The translations under genes and the position numbers were made by a program. This document shows, piece by piece, positions 34,739-43,577 of a stretch of 64,000 nucleotides of DNA. The notes below the pieces were generated by a model. The model was not told the DNA's origin. It saw nothing but the letters and a program-made list of their open reading frames with translations, and did no database searches. The DNA is from Clostridia bacterium (GTDB lineage Bacteria > Bacillota > Clostridia > Oscillospirales > Acutalibacteraceae), in the NCBI GenBank assembly GCA_017481575.1, contig JAFUPA010000007.1:1-64000 (forward strand). The letters are read 5' to 3'. Positions within the stretch are counted from its first letter, which is position 1. Every line of letters begins with the position of its first letter.

Positions 34739-37700
34739 ATGAAAGCACAATTGCATAAATGGGAAAACCCTTTAATTTTCAAGGAGAATAAACTTGACGG
34801 TCACAACCTTGCTCTTCCGTTCGATTTAAAAGACAGGGCAAACTATGACGAGTCAAAGTACAAGTTCAGCCTTAACGGCACTTGGAAGTTCTATTGGCAG
34901 ATGGGTATCAAAGATGTGCCCGAATGCTTTGAACAGGCAGGATTTTACGATAACGAATGGGACGAAATTCCCGTTCCGTCGGTGTGGCAGAGCTTCGGCT
35001 ATGGCAAGCCGATTTACCTTTGCTCCTATATGCCCCCGCAGGTTTCAACAATTGAATGTGAAATTCCTAAAGTAAGCCATTCAAGAAACGAAATCGGTCT
35101 TTACCGCAAGACCTTTACTCTGCCCGATAATTTTGACGGCAGACGGCTTATCCTTCACTTCGGTGCGGCAAAGTCTGCAATGTACGTTTACTTAAACGGT
35201 AAGTATGTCGGCTATTCACAGGGCTCAATGACTCCCTCCGAGTTTGATGTTACGGATTTTGTTATTGACGGCGAAAATCTGCTCGCAGTTAAAATTATGC
35301 GTTTCAGCGATGCTACCTATCTTGAAAATCAGGATATGTGGCAGTTGTCGGGCATTTACCGTGATGTTTACATCGTTGCCGAGCCCGAAACCACAATTGA
35401 GGATATCTACGCCGCCGCTACTCTTGATGACGAGTATAAGGACGGTGTTCTTGACCTGACCGTAACTTTAAACCGTGAGGCAGACGTTACCTGTAAGGTT
35501 AGTCTTGACGGAAAAGTTATTTACAACGAAAAGTCAGACAAAAAAGTTATAAAAATCAAGCATATCGAAAAGGATGCACGCAAGTGGTCAGCAGAAACTC
35601 CCGAGCTTTACAAGCTTGAGGTTGTTATCTATGAAAACAGAAAGTGCATTGTTAAAAAGCAGATAAGAATCGGCTTCAAGCGTGTCGAGATTATCGGTAA
35701 TGTATATTACGTAAACGGTCAGAAGGTTATCATCAAGGGTGTAAACCGTCACGATTTCCACCCCGACCACGGCTGGGCAGTTCCCCGTGAGACCTTCTAT
35801 AAAGACCTCTATCTTATGAAACAGGCAAACATCAACGCAATCAGAACGAGCCATTATCCCGATGACCCGTTCCTCTACGAGCTTTGCGACGAGCTTGGCT
35901 TCTATGTTATGGACGAGTGCGACGTTGAAACTCACGGCGTAAGAAGAAAGAACGTACCCGGCGACAATCCCTTGTGGACAGCCGCAGTTGTTGACCGTGC
36001 ACAGCGTATGGTGCTTCGTGACAGAAGCCACGCTTGTATCTGCTTCTGGTCACTCGGTAACGAGGCAGGCGACGGTACAAACTTCACCTTGATGAAAGAA
36101 GCAATGCTTGAGCTTTGCGACCTTTATCCCATTCATTACGAGGGTGATTTCGACTTTACAAAGTCCGATTTCATCAGCCGTATGTACCCGACAGAAAGAA
36201 TTGTCAAAGACCTTGTAAATCAGAATGAAATCAAAACAACTCTCTTTGATAACATCGCAAACACTCTTGCAGCGGACAACAAGCCTGTTCCTGCGGAAAC
36301 ATACAAAACACATCCGGTTATTTACTGTGAGTTTGCTCACGCAATGGAAAACAGTCTCGGTAACTTCAAGGAGTATGTTGACGATTTTGAAAAGTACGAC
36401 CATATGACGGGCGGATTTATCTGGGACTATGTTGACCAGTCAATCCGTGTTGTTGAGGACGGTCAAGAAAAGTGGCTCTACGGCGGCGACTTCAAGGAGG
36501 GCAACTCCAGCTTCTACTTCTGTGCCAACGGCATCATCGGTGCAGACCGTGTTCCGCACCCTGCATATTACGAGGTTAAGCAGGTTTATTCAAACATCAG
36601 TGCTGTTGAGGTTGACCTTGCAAATCAGATTTTTGCAGTCAAAAATAAAAACTACTTCGTTGACCTTGATTATGCTTATGCTGTGTGGGAAATCACACGC
36701 AACGGCAAAAAGGTCGAAAGCGGCAAGTTGAGCCTTGACGGCATCCCACCGCAGACACAGAAAGAGTTTACAATTCCGTACAAAACCAATTTCAAGGACG
36801 GCGAATACATCCTCACAATTTCCTACCGCTACAAGTCAAAGAACGAGTGGCACTTAAAGGACGAGGAGATAAGCTTCAGCCAGTTTGTTGTAAGTGATAT
36901 CAAGGCAGACGACAAGGCAACAAAGGGCGTAGTTTCCTGCCGATTTATTGACGGTGTTTACAACATTCAGGCAGGCGACACAACTGCAAGATTTTTTGAC
37001 GGAGACCTTGTTTATCTTGATTTCGGCAAGGGTAATGTGCTTGATACATCACTCACATTCCGTCCAAATTTCTTCCGTCCGCTTACGGATAACGATACAA
37101 ACTACTTCAACTTTGCTCCGATGTTCAAGCGTATCAATCCGCTTTACACATGGGATTGCGTCAGCCGTATGCTGAAGATTAAGGATACACACGTTTCAAC
37201 TCTTAACGGCTCTGTATTTGTGCGTGTCAAGTGGTCAGCACCGCTTACAAAGAATGTTGAATCACAGTTCATTTTCAACGTTGACGGTACGGTTGAGCTC
37301 AGCATAAATATGGAAGGACTTGTACTGCCTATGGTTAAGGCAGGTGCAAGACTTGGTATTAACAAAGAGTTCTCAAACGTAAGCTGGTACGGCAGAGGCC
37401 CGCACGAAGCATACATTGACCGCAAAACGGGTCAGAAAATCGGCAGATACAACGCAACTCCCGAAACTCTCGAGCACAGATATATGCGTCCGCAGGAAAA
37501 CGGCAACCGTACCGATACAAGAAGCGTGACGGTTACAAATGCAGAGGGCTACGGATTTGAGATTTACTCCGACCAGACCTTTGATTTCAGCCTCCGTGAG
37601 TATTCGCAGGAGCAGCTTGAAAGTGCAAAGCATCTTTATGAACTTAAAAAGGACGACTTCCTCACACTCAATATTGACCACCGCCAGAGAGGTGTCGGCG

Positions 37701-37792
37701 GTGATATGCCGGGTAATGCCTGCCTCCACGAGCCGTATAAGCTCAAGAGTGGTAGCTACGGCTACAGCGTGAAGCTTAAGGGTGTGAAGTAA
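34739..37792 (+). CDS. lacZ: Beta-galactosidase, GH2 LacZ type
   Basis: The 1017-aa protein has the five-domain GH2 LacZ layout: sugar-binding jelly roll, two Ig-like domains around the TIM barrel, and the C-terminal small-chain domain (about 740-1017). The barrel carries GVNRHDFHPDHGWAVPRE, RTSHYPDDP, the acid/base Glu442 in LGNEAGDG and the nucleophile Glu531 in YCEFAHAM; GRGPHEAYIDRK marks the last domain. It hydrolyses lactose and other beta-galactosides, likely in the cytoplasm since no signal peptide is present. The start is the ATG at 34739 behind GGGAGGA. No lactose transporter gene adjoins. Confidence 0.95.
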   Translation: MKAQLHKWENPLIFKENKLDGHNLALPFDLKDRANYDESKYKFSLNGTWKFYWQMGIKDVPECFEQAGFYDNEWDEIPVPSVWQSFGYGKPIYLCSYMPPQVSTIECEIPKVSHSRNEIGLYRKTFTLPDNFDGRRLILHFGAAKSAMYVYLNGKYVGYSQGSMTPSEFDVTDFVIDGENLLAVKIMRFSDATYLENQDMWQLSGIYRDVYIVAEPETTIEDIYAAATLDDEYKDGVLDLTVTLNREADVTCKVSLDGKVIYNEKSDKKVIKIKHIEKDARKWSAETPELYKLEVVIYENRKCIVKKQIRIGFKRVEIIGNVYYVNGQKVIIKGVNRHDFHPDHGWAVPRETFYKDLYLMKQANINAIRTSHYPDDPFLYELCDELGFYVMDECDVETHGVRRKNVPGDNPLWTAAVVDRAQRMVLRDRSHACICFWSLGNEAGDGTNFTLMKEAMLELCDLYPIHYEGDFDFTKSDFISRMYPTERIVKDLVNQNEIKTTLFDNIANTLAADNKPVPAETYKTHPVIYCEFAHAMENSLGNFKEYVDDFEKYDHMTGGFIWDYVDQSIRVVEDGQEKWLYGGDFKEGNSSFYFCANGIIGADRVPHPAYYEVKQVYSNISAVEVDLANQIFAVKNKNYFVDLDYAYAVWEITRNGKKVESGKLSLDGIPPQTQKEFTIPYKTNFKDGEYILTISYRYKSKNEWHLKDEEISFSQFVVSDIKADDKATKGVVSCRFIDGVYNIQAGDTTARFFDGDLVYLDFGKGNVLDTSLTFRPNFFRPLTDNDTNYFNFAPMFKRINPLYTWDCVSRMLKIKDTHVSTLNGSVFVRVKWSAPLTKNVESQFIFNVDGTVELSINMEGLVLPMVKAGARLGINKEFSNVSWYGRGPHEAYIDRKTGQKIGRYNATPETLEHRYMRPQENGNRTDTRSVTVTNAEGYGFEIYSDQTFDFSLREYSQEQLESAKHLYELKKDDFLTLNIDHRQRGVGGDMPGNACLHEPYKLKSGSYGYSVKLKGVK

Positions 37793-37808
37793 GTCCCGAT
37801 AAATCAAC

Positions 37809-37835
37809 AACAGGGACGGTTTTTGCTGTCCCTGT
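37809..37835 (+). terminator. Weak stem-loop after lacZ
   Basis: ACAGGGAC / GTCCCTGT stem with a T-rich loop but no T run after it, so it may allow read-through into the next gene. Confidence 0.4.
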
Positions 37836-37853
37836 AATATTAAGGTGATGATT

Positions 37854-38501
37854 ATGGCTTCGAGAATAATGCACTTAGCAATTGCAGATAGAATATTTGA
37901 AAACGTTGAAATAAATGAAAAAAGCCGATTTAATTTCGGAACTATTCTTCCCGATGCGTACAGAGAAGGAGAAAATATAGCTGTAAGTCATTTCAAAATA
38001 AGAATATTAAACAATACGAAGTTAACTTATGATTTAACGGAGTTTAGAAATAAATATAAAGAAAAATTAGTTTCAGACGATTTGTATTTGGGCTATTATA
38101 TTCATCTTGTTGAGGACTTGTTTTTCAGAGATTTTGTTTATGATAAACATCATTGGGATCCTATGCCAAAGGGAAATGTACAACGACTTCATAATGATTA
38201 TAAACTTTTGAATACATATTTAATCGAAAAACACAGGCTTCTTAACAACATAAGTATTCCTTGTGAAATTAAAGAAGAAAGTATTTTTGAGATATATCCA
38301 TTTGACATCAATAATCTTGTAAAAGAGTTAAAGACAGATTTTCAATTTTATAATGACGGAAAAATATTTTTCTTTACAAAAGAAATGGCAGATGAGTTCA
38401 TTGAAAATACTGCTGTAAAATGCGTTAATGAAATTAAAGCAATAAGAGCAGGAAAAACAAGTATAAACGAGAATGAGTTTGCATGGAATGTGCATAAGTA
38501 A
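37854..38501 (+). CDS. Zinc-dependent phospholipase C / S1-P1 nuclease-like protein
   Basis: The 215-aa protein shows a helical His/Asp pattern like zinc-dependent phospholipase C-type proteins: SRIMHLAIADRIFENV at the start, FNFGTILPDAY, VSHFKI and YLGYYIHLVEDLFFRDFVYD. The function is inferred only from this pattern. Codon use is much more AT-rich than in lacZ, and with the following gene it looks like an acquired pair. The start is the ATG at 37854 behind AAGGTGAT. Confidence 0.6.
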   Translation: MASRIMHLAIADRIFENVEINEKSRFNFGTILPDAYREGENIAVSHFKIRILNNTKLTYDLTEFRNKYKEKLVSDDLYLGYYIHLVEDLFFRDFVYDKHHWDPMPKGNVQRLHNDYKLLNTYLIEKHRLLNNISIPCEIKEESIFEIYPFDINNLVKELKTDFQFYNDGKIFFFTKEMADEFIENTAVKCVNEIKAIRAGKTSINENEFAWNVHK

Positions 38502-38514
38502 AGGAGTGCGGACT

Positions 38515-38976
38515 GTGAGTTATATAAGTGAAATGCGAAAATATGTAGGGCACGCACCGATTATGGCGGTAGCGGCAATGGGGATTTTGTATAGCGAAGA
38601 AAAAGGCTTGCTGTTAGAAAAAAGAACAGATACAGGGGAGTGGTGTACCCCGGGCGGTGCAATAGAACTCGGTGAAAGTTTGGAAGAGGCATTGAGAAGA
38701 GAGATAAAAGAAGAAACTAATCTGGATTTTAACAACCCCAAACTGTTTGACATAAAAGCGAATGTCCATATGGTTTATCCTAACAAAGACGAGGTTTATT
38801 ATACCGATGTGGTATATGAAATCAACGAGTTTTACGGCGAACTGAAACCTGATGCAGAAAGCAAAGAGTTAGCTTTCTTTAGTCTTGATAATTTACCTCA
38901 AAACATAATGCCTACACAAATTGGGTATATTGAAAAATATGTAAAGATGAAAAAGAGTGATAAGGCTTTTCTTTGA
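38515..38976 (+). CDS. NUDIX hydrolase
   Basis: The 153-aa protein has a complete Nudix box, GGAIELGESLEEALRREIKE followed by ET, fitting G-x5-E-x7-REUxEE. Such enzymes cleave nucleoside diphosphates linked to another group; the substrate cannot be read. The start is a GTG 8 nt after AAGGAG and 13 bp after the previous stop, so the two genes form a small AT-rich operon. It ends just before a palindromic repeat. Confidence 0.85.
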   Translation: MSYISEMRKYVGHAPIMAVAAMGILYSEEKGLLLEKRTDTGEWCTPGGAIELGESLEEALRREIKEETNLDFNNPKLFDIKANVHMVYPNKDEVYYTDVVYEINEFYGELKPDAESKELAFFSLDNLPQNIMPTQIGYIEKYVKMKKSDKAFL

Positions 38977-39011
38977 GTTAGCCGCAAGTTAAATATTTTT
39001 GAAGAAATTTG

Positions 39012-39157
39012 GTTGCCTCCCTCTGACGAGGGAGGTGGATTTTGCGAAGCAAAAGACGGAGGGAGAGATTGCTGAAAGAAAAATTTTCTAGCAAATTTTC
39101 GCAAAATCTGTCTCTCCCTCAGGGTCTTCGACCCAGCTCCCTCGTCAGAGGGAGCCA
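39012..39157. repeat. 146-bp palindromic element (MITE/REP-like), second family
   Basis: Left arm TTGCCTCCCTCTGACGAGGG and right arm CCCTCGTCAGAGGGAGCC are inverted copies, each also self-complementary (CCCTCTGACGAGGG). The interior has another hairpin pair (GGGAGAGATT / CTCTCCC). The plan (CT-rich hairpins at both ends) is like the 214-bp repeats, but the sequence differs. With the next terminator it fills most of the gap 38977-39258. Confidence 0.8.
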
Positions 39158-39214
39158 TAAAGGTAACTTGCATTTTTATAATAAGATTAACATTTTTTAA
39201 GTGGAAGGCTGAAA

Positions 39215-39243
39215 AAGCGAGCTCGCAAACTGCGAACTCGCTT
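39215..39243 (-). terminator. Terminator of the GH89-like gene
   Basis: Minus strand: AAGCGAGTTCGCA / TGCGAGCTCGCTT stem with a T run (TTTTT at 39216-39212). Confidence 0.8.
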
Positions 39244-39258
39244 AAAATTTTTATTCAA

Positions 39259-41346
39259 TCAAAACTGATAAACAACCTCGGAATATTTTGAAATAATTTC
39301 CTTTGAGACCTCGAGGGTGTCCTCTTCACCGATTCCGTCCTTACGGGGGATGTAATTTTCAAGGAAATTGTTTTCAAATGCGGCAAGGCGCTTGTGTTGG
39401 TACGATTTGCTGTATTCGTGTCTGTCAAGCGGCTGTTTTCTTGAAAAATCCTTTAGTTTCTTCGGGTTGTCAAAGTATGCCGCAAGCGCACGGAAATACA
39501 TAAACCAACGCTGTGCGTAGAAATCCTTGACCATTCCGCCCAGCTCACACCAAGCTGTGTCGTAAAGAATACTGCGGTCAAACGGTCCCCAGATTGTGTG
39601 GTACATAAGAAAGTTGATGTCAATCATCTGCATTTCTTCCTTGTTGTTACCGAGCTCGTGTGCCTCTTCGTATCTTGTGGAAAGGTTGGTGCTTTCCTGC
39701 GTTTTAAGAAGCCTGTCCATATCCTGGCAGATTTCAAGAAAAAGGTTGCTTGCCTGCTCAAAATTGCGGACATTTTTATCCTTGAAAAATTCAGTCGCTT
39801 TCAGGTAAACGGGGTAAGCAAACTCCGCAAGGAACTGGCGGACAATGCAAACAATGTCAAGTCGCATTTTGTCGTTCTTTCGCGCATCACTTTCAACAAT
39901 CGCCTTTGCAATTTCGTAAAGCTCGCTCGGGTCATATTTCCTTTGGAGCGTGTCAAACGGTGCGGTGTGCTTAAGAACGGTTGACGGTCTTGCACAGATT
40001 ATCGAGCCTGAACACTCTGCTGTGTTATAGCAAAGGTTTTTGAGCTTTACAATCTCGTCAGCAAAGTCCTCTGTGCGGTAACGCTTTTTTGCAAAGTCCT
40101 TTACAAATTCATCCGCATCAAATGCTTCGTCTGCTGTTGCGGCGTTTAGTGCAACGGCGCAATACATCGGGTTTTCTCTGAATGTGTCAAGCTCAACTGC
40201 CGTTCCGAGCAGGTTTTCGCTCTTTGAAACGGCGTACGGGCAACGGCTGACGGTGTCAATATCACCGCAAAGTCCCGTTCTGCCATAGGTGTTGCCCTTG
40301 ATTGCAACAAGGTGCTTTTTATCCTGCAGAAACTGCGGTCTTTCGTCTGCTGAATCATTGATAATAATAAATCTGTCGGGCGAAACCTTCTTGAAAAAGT
40401 CCTCGTTAATTGAGCTCAGATGTGTGTAGCAAACAGCGTTCTCATTATGCTCACGGAGAGCCTCGTCAATTCCCTTGCCGAGTGCTGTGAGGTGAGAGTT
40501 ATAGCCCTTTTTGTCAACGTCATAAAGCGGCTCGAAGATGAAGCTGTCCGTCTCGCCGAGTGCATCACGCTGAATTTCAAGGTACTTTCTGTTAAAAATA
40601 CCGAAGAAAGCGTTTTCGGGCTTCATAAAGAAAATCGGAGGGAAGTTGTGCCACATCGGTGCCTTGAAAATTTCCATTTTGATGTACTTTTTGCGAAGGC
40701 TGAACGGCACGCTCGGTATGATTGCAGGGAACACGGGTGTTATACCAAGCTGTTTTTCACGCTCGGTAATCTGCTTACCGATGTAAATTTTTCTTTCAAG
40801 GTATTCCTTGCTGTTGACGGAGTTCATTGCCGCAACATTACCCGTGAGCTGACGCATAAGGAACGCAGGGCCGCTTGAAAACTCGGCGCTGAAATCCTCG
40901 GGCATACCCATTTCACGCAGAGTACGGTAAAGCACACCGTCAAAGCCGACGGGTTGAAGAGCGGTATTGATGCCGTGCATCGCCATAAAGTCAATTTCCT
41001 TTTCCCAACGGTCAAAGCCCCAGTAGTTGCCCTCAAGCGAGAACATCTCGTAGCTTGTACGTGCACGGATTTTCTGCTTTATTGTGCGTGTAATTTTCTC
41101 CTCGGGCGGGGGAGTTGTGGCGATGTGCGAAATGTCGTAGTCACCGCTTGTAATCACTATATTGCAATACTCGTTGAGGTAACGGTAAAAAGCCATACAC
41201 AGGCTTAAATTGCTGTTACCTGCAAGGACGATTTTTTTCTCCTCGGCATAAATTTCGTAACAGTCACAGCCGTTATCCGACGGAATGTTTCGGATTATAA
41301 AATTATCAATTACTTTCGGGGTGTTTCTTGCAATGAAATTGTGCAT
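39259..41346 (-). CDS. GH89 (alpha-N-acetylglucosaminidase)-like protein, divergent
   Basis: The 695-aa protein follows the NAGLU/GH89 plan: RWEKEIDFMAMHGINTALQP, GPAFLMRQLTGNV, KGNTYGRTGLCGD, and a C-terminal helical domain with LYDTAWCELGGMVKDFYAQRW. GH89 enzymes remove terminal alpha-GlcNAc from glycans. In the segment that usually reads GTGMAPEGISQN this protein has GTAVELDTFREN (381-392), so the expected catalytic Glu is replaced by Asp387, or shifted to Glu385. There is no signal peptide, so it is probably cytoplasmic. The start is the ATG at 41346 behind GGAGG. Confidence 0.75.
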   Translation of the reverse strand: MHNFIARNTPKVIDNFIIRNIPSDNGCDCYEIYAEEKKIVLAGNSNLSLCMAFYRYLNEYCNIVITSGDYDISHIATTPPPEEKITRTIKQKIRARTSYEMFSLEGNYWGFDRWEKEIDFMAMHGINTALQPVGFDGVLYRTLREMGMPEDFSAEFSSGPAFLMRQLTGNVAAMNSVNSKEYLERKIYIGKQITEREKQLGITPVFPAIIPSVPFSLRKKYIKMEIFKAPMWHNFPPIFFMKPENAFFGIFNRKYLEIQRDALGETDSFIFEPLYDVDKKGYNSHLTALGKGIDEALREHNENAVCYTHLSSINEDFFKKVSPDRFIIINDSADERPQFLQDKKHLVAIKGNTYGRTGLCGDIDTVSRCPYAVSKSENLLGTAVELDTFRENPMYCAVALNAATADEAFDADEFVKDFAKKRYRTEDFADEIVKLKNLCYNTAECSGSIICARPSTVLKHTAPFDTLQRKYDPSELYEIAKAIVESDARKNDKMRLDIVCIVRQFLAEFAYPVYLKATEFFKDKNVRNFEQASNLFLEICQDMDRLLKTQESTNLSTRYEEAHELGNNKEEMQMIDINFLMYHTIWGPFDRSILYDTAWCELGGMVKDFYAQRWFMYFRALAAYFDNPKKLKDFSRKQPLDRHEYSKSYQHKRLAAFENNFLENYIPRKDGIGEEDTLEVSKEIISKYSEVVYQF

Positions 41347-41375
41347 AGTTTTGCCTCCGCTTTTTTCTAACAAAC

Positions 41376-41381
41376 ATTATA
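41376..41381 (-). promoter_or_regulatory. -10 element of the GH89-like gene
   Basis: Minus strand TATAAT at 41381-41376; the -35 17 bp upstream is poor (TTTATT). Confidence 0.4.
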
Positions 41382-41511
41382 CATTGAACTTTGCAATAAA
41401 TAAAGATAAATTTTTAAAAATTCTGTTAAATTTTGCGTTTTAACACTTTACAGAAACGGTGTTTTAAAGTAAAATATTATTATCACAATTGGGTGCAACG
41501 GAGGGTTTTTG

Positions 41512-42210
41512 ATGTTCAAACGAATTTTACTTAAATTAAGCGGCGAAGTGCTCGCAGGTGAGCAGGGTCACGGTATTGACTTTGATATGGTCACAAATGT
41601 CTGCACTTACGTCAAAAAGGTTGCAGATATGGGCGTTCAGGTCGGTCTTGTTGTCGGTGGCGGCAACTTCTGGCGTGGCAGAAGCTCAGGCTCAATGAAC
41701 AGAACACGAGCAGACAATATGGGTATGCTCGCAACGGTTATGAATTCCCTTGCTCTTTGCGAAGCTCTTGAGCAGTTGGGTGTCAAGGCACGTGTGATGT
41801 CTGCTGTTGCAATGCAGCCTATCGCAGAGCCTTTTGTGGCACGTGATGCTGTCAAGCACCTTGAAAACGGCGAGGTTGTAATCTTCGGTTGCGGCACAGG
41901 CTGTCCGTTCTTCTCAACAGACACAACAGCGGCGCTTCGTGCGGCAGAAATCGAAGCAGACGTTATCTTCAAGGCAACAAACGTTGACGGTGTTTACGAC
42001 AAAGACCCCAACAAGTTTGACGATGCTGTCAAGTACGATGTGCTAACTCATTCCGAAGTTCTTGCAAAGGGACTCAAGGTAATGGACAGCACAGCGGCTT
42101 CACTTTGCAGAGATAACTCAATCGCAATCCTTGTTTTCAACCTTGAAGACCCCGAAAACATCATCCGAGCGGTCAAGGGCGAAAGCATCGGTACACTTGT
42201 TAAAGAATAA
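41512..42210 (+). CDS. pyrH: UMP kinase
   Basis: The 232-aa protein is bacterial Pyr[46 protein letters not shown], and [22 protein letters not shown] (read in parts). It phosphorylates UMP to UDP. The start is the ATG at 41512, 6 nt after GGAGGG. It opens the conserved pyrH-frr-uppS-cdsA-dxr-rseP-ispG-polC run; rpsB-tsf, often just upstream, is not here. Confidence 0.96.
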   Translation: MFKRILLKLSGEVLAGEQGHGIDFDMVTNVCTYVKKVADMGVQVGLVVGGGNFWRGRSSGSMNRTRADNMGMLATVMNSLALCEALEQLGVKARVMSAVAMQPIAEPFVARDAVKHLENGEVVIFGCGTGCPFFSTDTTAALRAAEIEADVIFKATNVDGVYDKDPNKFDDAVKYDVLTHSEVLAKGLKVMDSTAASLCRDNSIAILVFNLEDPENIIRAVKGESIGTLVKE

Positions 42211-42241
42211 TTGAAATAAATTACATTAAGGAGATACAGTT

Positions 42242-42796
42242 ATGAAAGAAGTTTACAGCTCAACAAGAGAAAAAATGACAAAAACAACAAACGTGCTCAA
42301 GGACGAGTATGCGTCAATTCGTGCAGGCCGTGCAAATGCCGCAGTTCTTGACAAGATTCTCGTTGATTACTGGGGAGTTCCCACACCCATCAACCAGATG
42401 GCTGCAATCTCTGTTGCAGAGGCAAGAATCCTTGTTATCCAGCCGTGGGATAAGTCATCTCTCGAGCCTATCTACAAGGCAATCCAAGCTTCTGACATCG
42501 GCATCAATCCGCAGAACGACGGTACAGTAATCCGCCTTATGTTCCCTGCTCTTACAGAGGACAGACGTAAGGAAATTGTTAAGGACATCAAGAAGCTTGC
42601 AGAGGATTCAAAGGTAGCTGTCCGTTCAATCCGCCGTGATTCAATCGACAAGATCAAGAAGATGCAGAAAGCATCCGAAATCACAGAGGATGACCTTAAG
42701 AACGGCGAAAACGAACTTCAGAAAATCACAGACGAATTTGTTAAGAAGGTTGACGAAATCGCTGCTGCGAAAGAAAAAGAAGTTATGGAAATCTAA
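42242..42796 (+). CDS. frr: Ribosome recycling factor
   Basis: The 184-aa protein matches RRF: a three-helix bundle with EYASIRAGRANAAVLDKI, the beta-domain YWGVPTPINQMAAISV and the C-terminal EITEDDLKNGENELQKITDE. It splits post-termination ribosomes with EF-G. The SD (AAGGAGA) is good. It follows pyrH by 31 bp, as in most bacteria. Confidence 0.97.
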   Translation: MKEVYSSTREKMTKTTNVLKDEYASIRAGRANAAVLDKILVDYWGVPTPINQMAAISVAEARILVIQPWDKSSLEPIYKAIQASDIGINPQNDGTVIRLMFPALTEDRRKEIVKDIKKLAEDSKVAVRSIRRDSIDKIKKMQKASEITEDDLKNGENELQKITDEFVKKVDEIAAAKEKEVMEI

Positions 42797-42816
42797 GTCT
42801 GACAAATCAGAAAATA

Positions 42817-42842
42817 AGGGCAGACTACACAGTCTGCCCTTT
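42817..42842 (+). terminator. Stem-loop between frr and uppS
   Basis: A perfect 10-bp stem AGGGCAGACT / AGTCTGCCCT with a 4-nt loop and only a short T run. It may partly terminate pyrH-frr transcripts before uppS. Confidence 0.6.
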
Positions 42843-42863
42843 AATTTCGAGGAGACTAAGCTT

Positions 42864-43577
42864 ATGGAAAGAAAGATACCTGAACATATCGGTATAATTA
42901 TGGACGGCAACGGCCGCTGGGCAAAACAGCGTGGTCTTGCACGTTCCGAGGGTCACAAGGCAGGCGCAAACGTTTTCAGAAGAATTTGCGAGTATGCAAA
43001 CGAAATCGGCGTAAAATACATCACATTTTATGCTTTTTCAACCGAAAACTGGCGCAGACCTCCCGAGGAGGTAAGTGCCCTTATGAACCTATTCCGTGAT
43101 TATCTTGACGAGGCGGAGGAGCGTCAGGAGGAGAACAAGCAAAAGGGTATGCGTATTCATTTTCTCGGTCACCGTGAGGGTGTGCCCGAGGATATTATCG
43201 ACAGGTTTGATACAACCGAGCGTGACTCTAAAGATGCGGACAGAATAGACGTAAATATTGCAATCAACTACGGCGGTCGGCTTGAAATCGTTGACGCTGT
43301 CAAGAAAATTGCTCAAAAAGTCAAGGACGGCGAAATGAGCCCCGAGGATATTACCGAGGACGACATTTCTGCAAATCTTTACACAGCAGGTCAGGCAGAC
43401 CCCGACCTTATCATTCGACCCAGCGGAGAGTACAGGCTTTCAAACTTCCTCATCTGGCAGTCGGCTTATTCGGAATTCTGGTTTTCAGACATTCTCTGGC
43501 CCGATTTCACCGAAGCAGACCTTGACAGAGCAATCGACGACTTCAACAACCGCAACAGACGTTTCGGAGGTGTCTGA
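42864..43577 (+). CDS. uppS: Isoprenyl (undecaprenyl) diphosphate synthase
   Basis: The 237-aa cis-prenyltransferase has the signature HIGIIMDGNGRWAKQRG with the catalytic Asp, the substrate segment FYAFSTENWRRP, and the C-terminal DPDLIIRPSGEYRLSNFLIWQ plus AYSEFWF. It builds undecaprenyl diphosphate for cell wall synthesis. The start is the ATG at 42864 behind GAGGAGA; the frame is open upstream across frr but that part is not coding. The stop overlaps the cdsA start (TGATG). Confidence 0.96.
   Translation: MERKIPEHIGIIMDGNGRWAKQRGLARSEGHKAGANVFRRICEYANEIGVKYITFYAFSTENWRRPPEEVSALMNLFRDYLDEAEERQEENKQKGMRIHFLGHREGVPEDIIDRFDTTERDSKDADRIDVNIAINYGGRLEIVDAVKKIAQKVKDGEMSPEDITEDDISANLYTAGQADPDLIIRPSGEYRLSNFLIWQSAYSEFWFSDILWPDFTEADLDRAIDDFNNRNRRFGGV

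Noticed and set aside
42636..42863. Upstream extension of uppS
   Set aside because: It overlaps frr out of frame and runs through the stem-loop; the ATG at 42864 has a proper SD and matches UppS starts.
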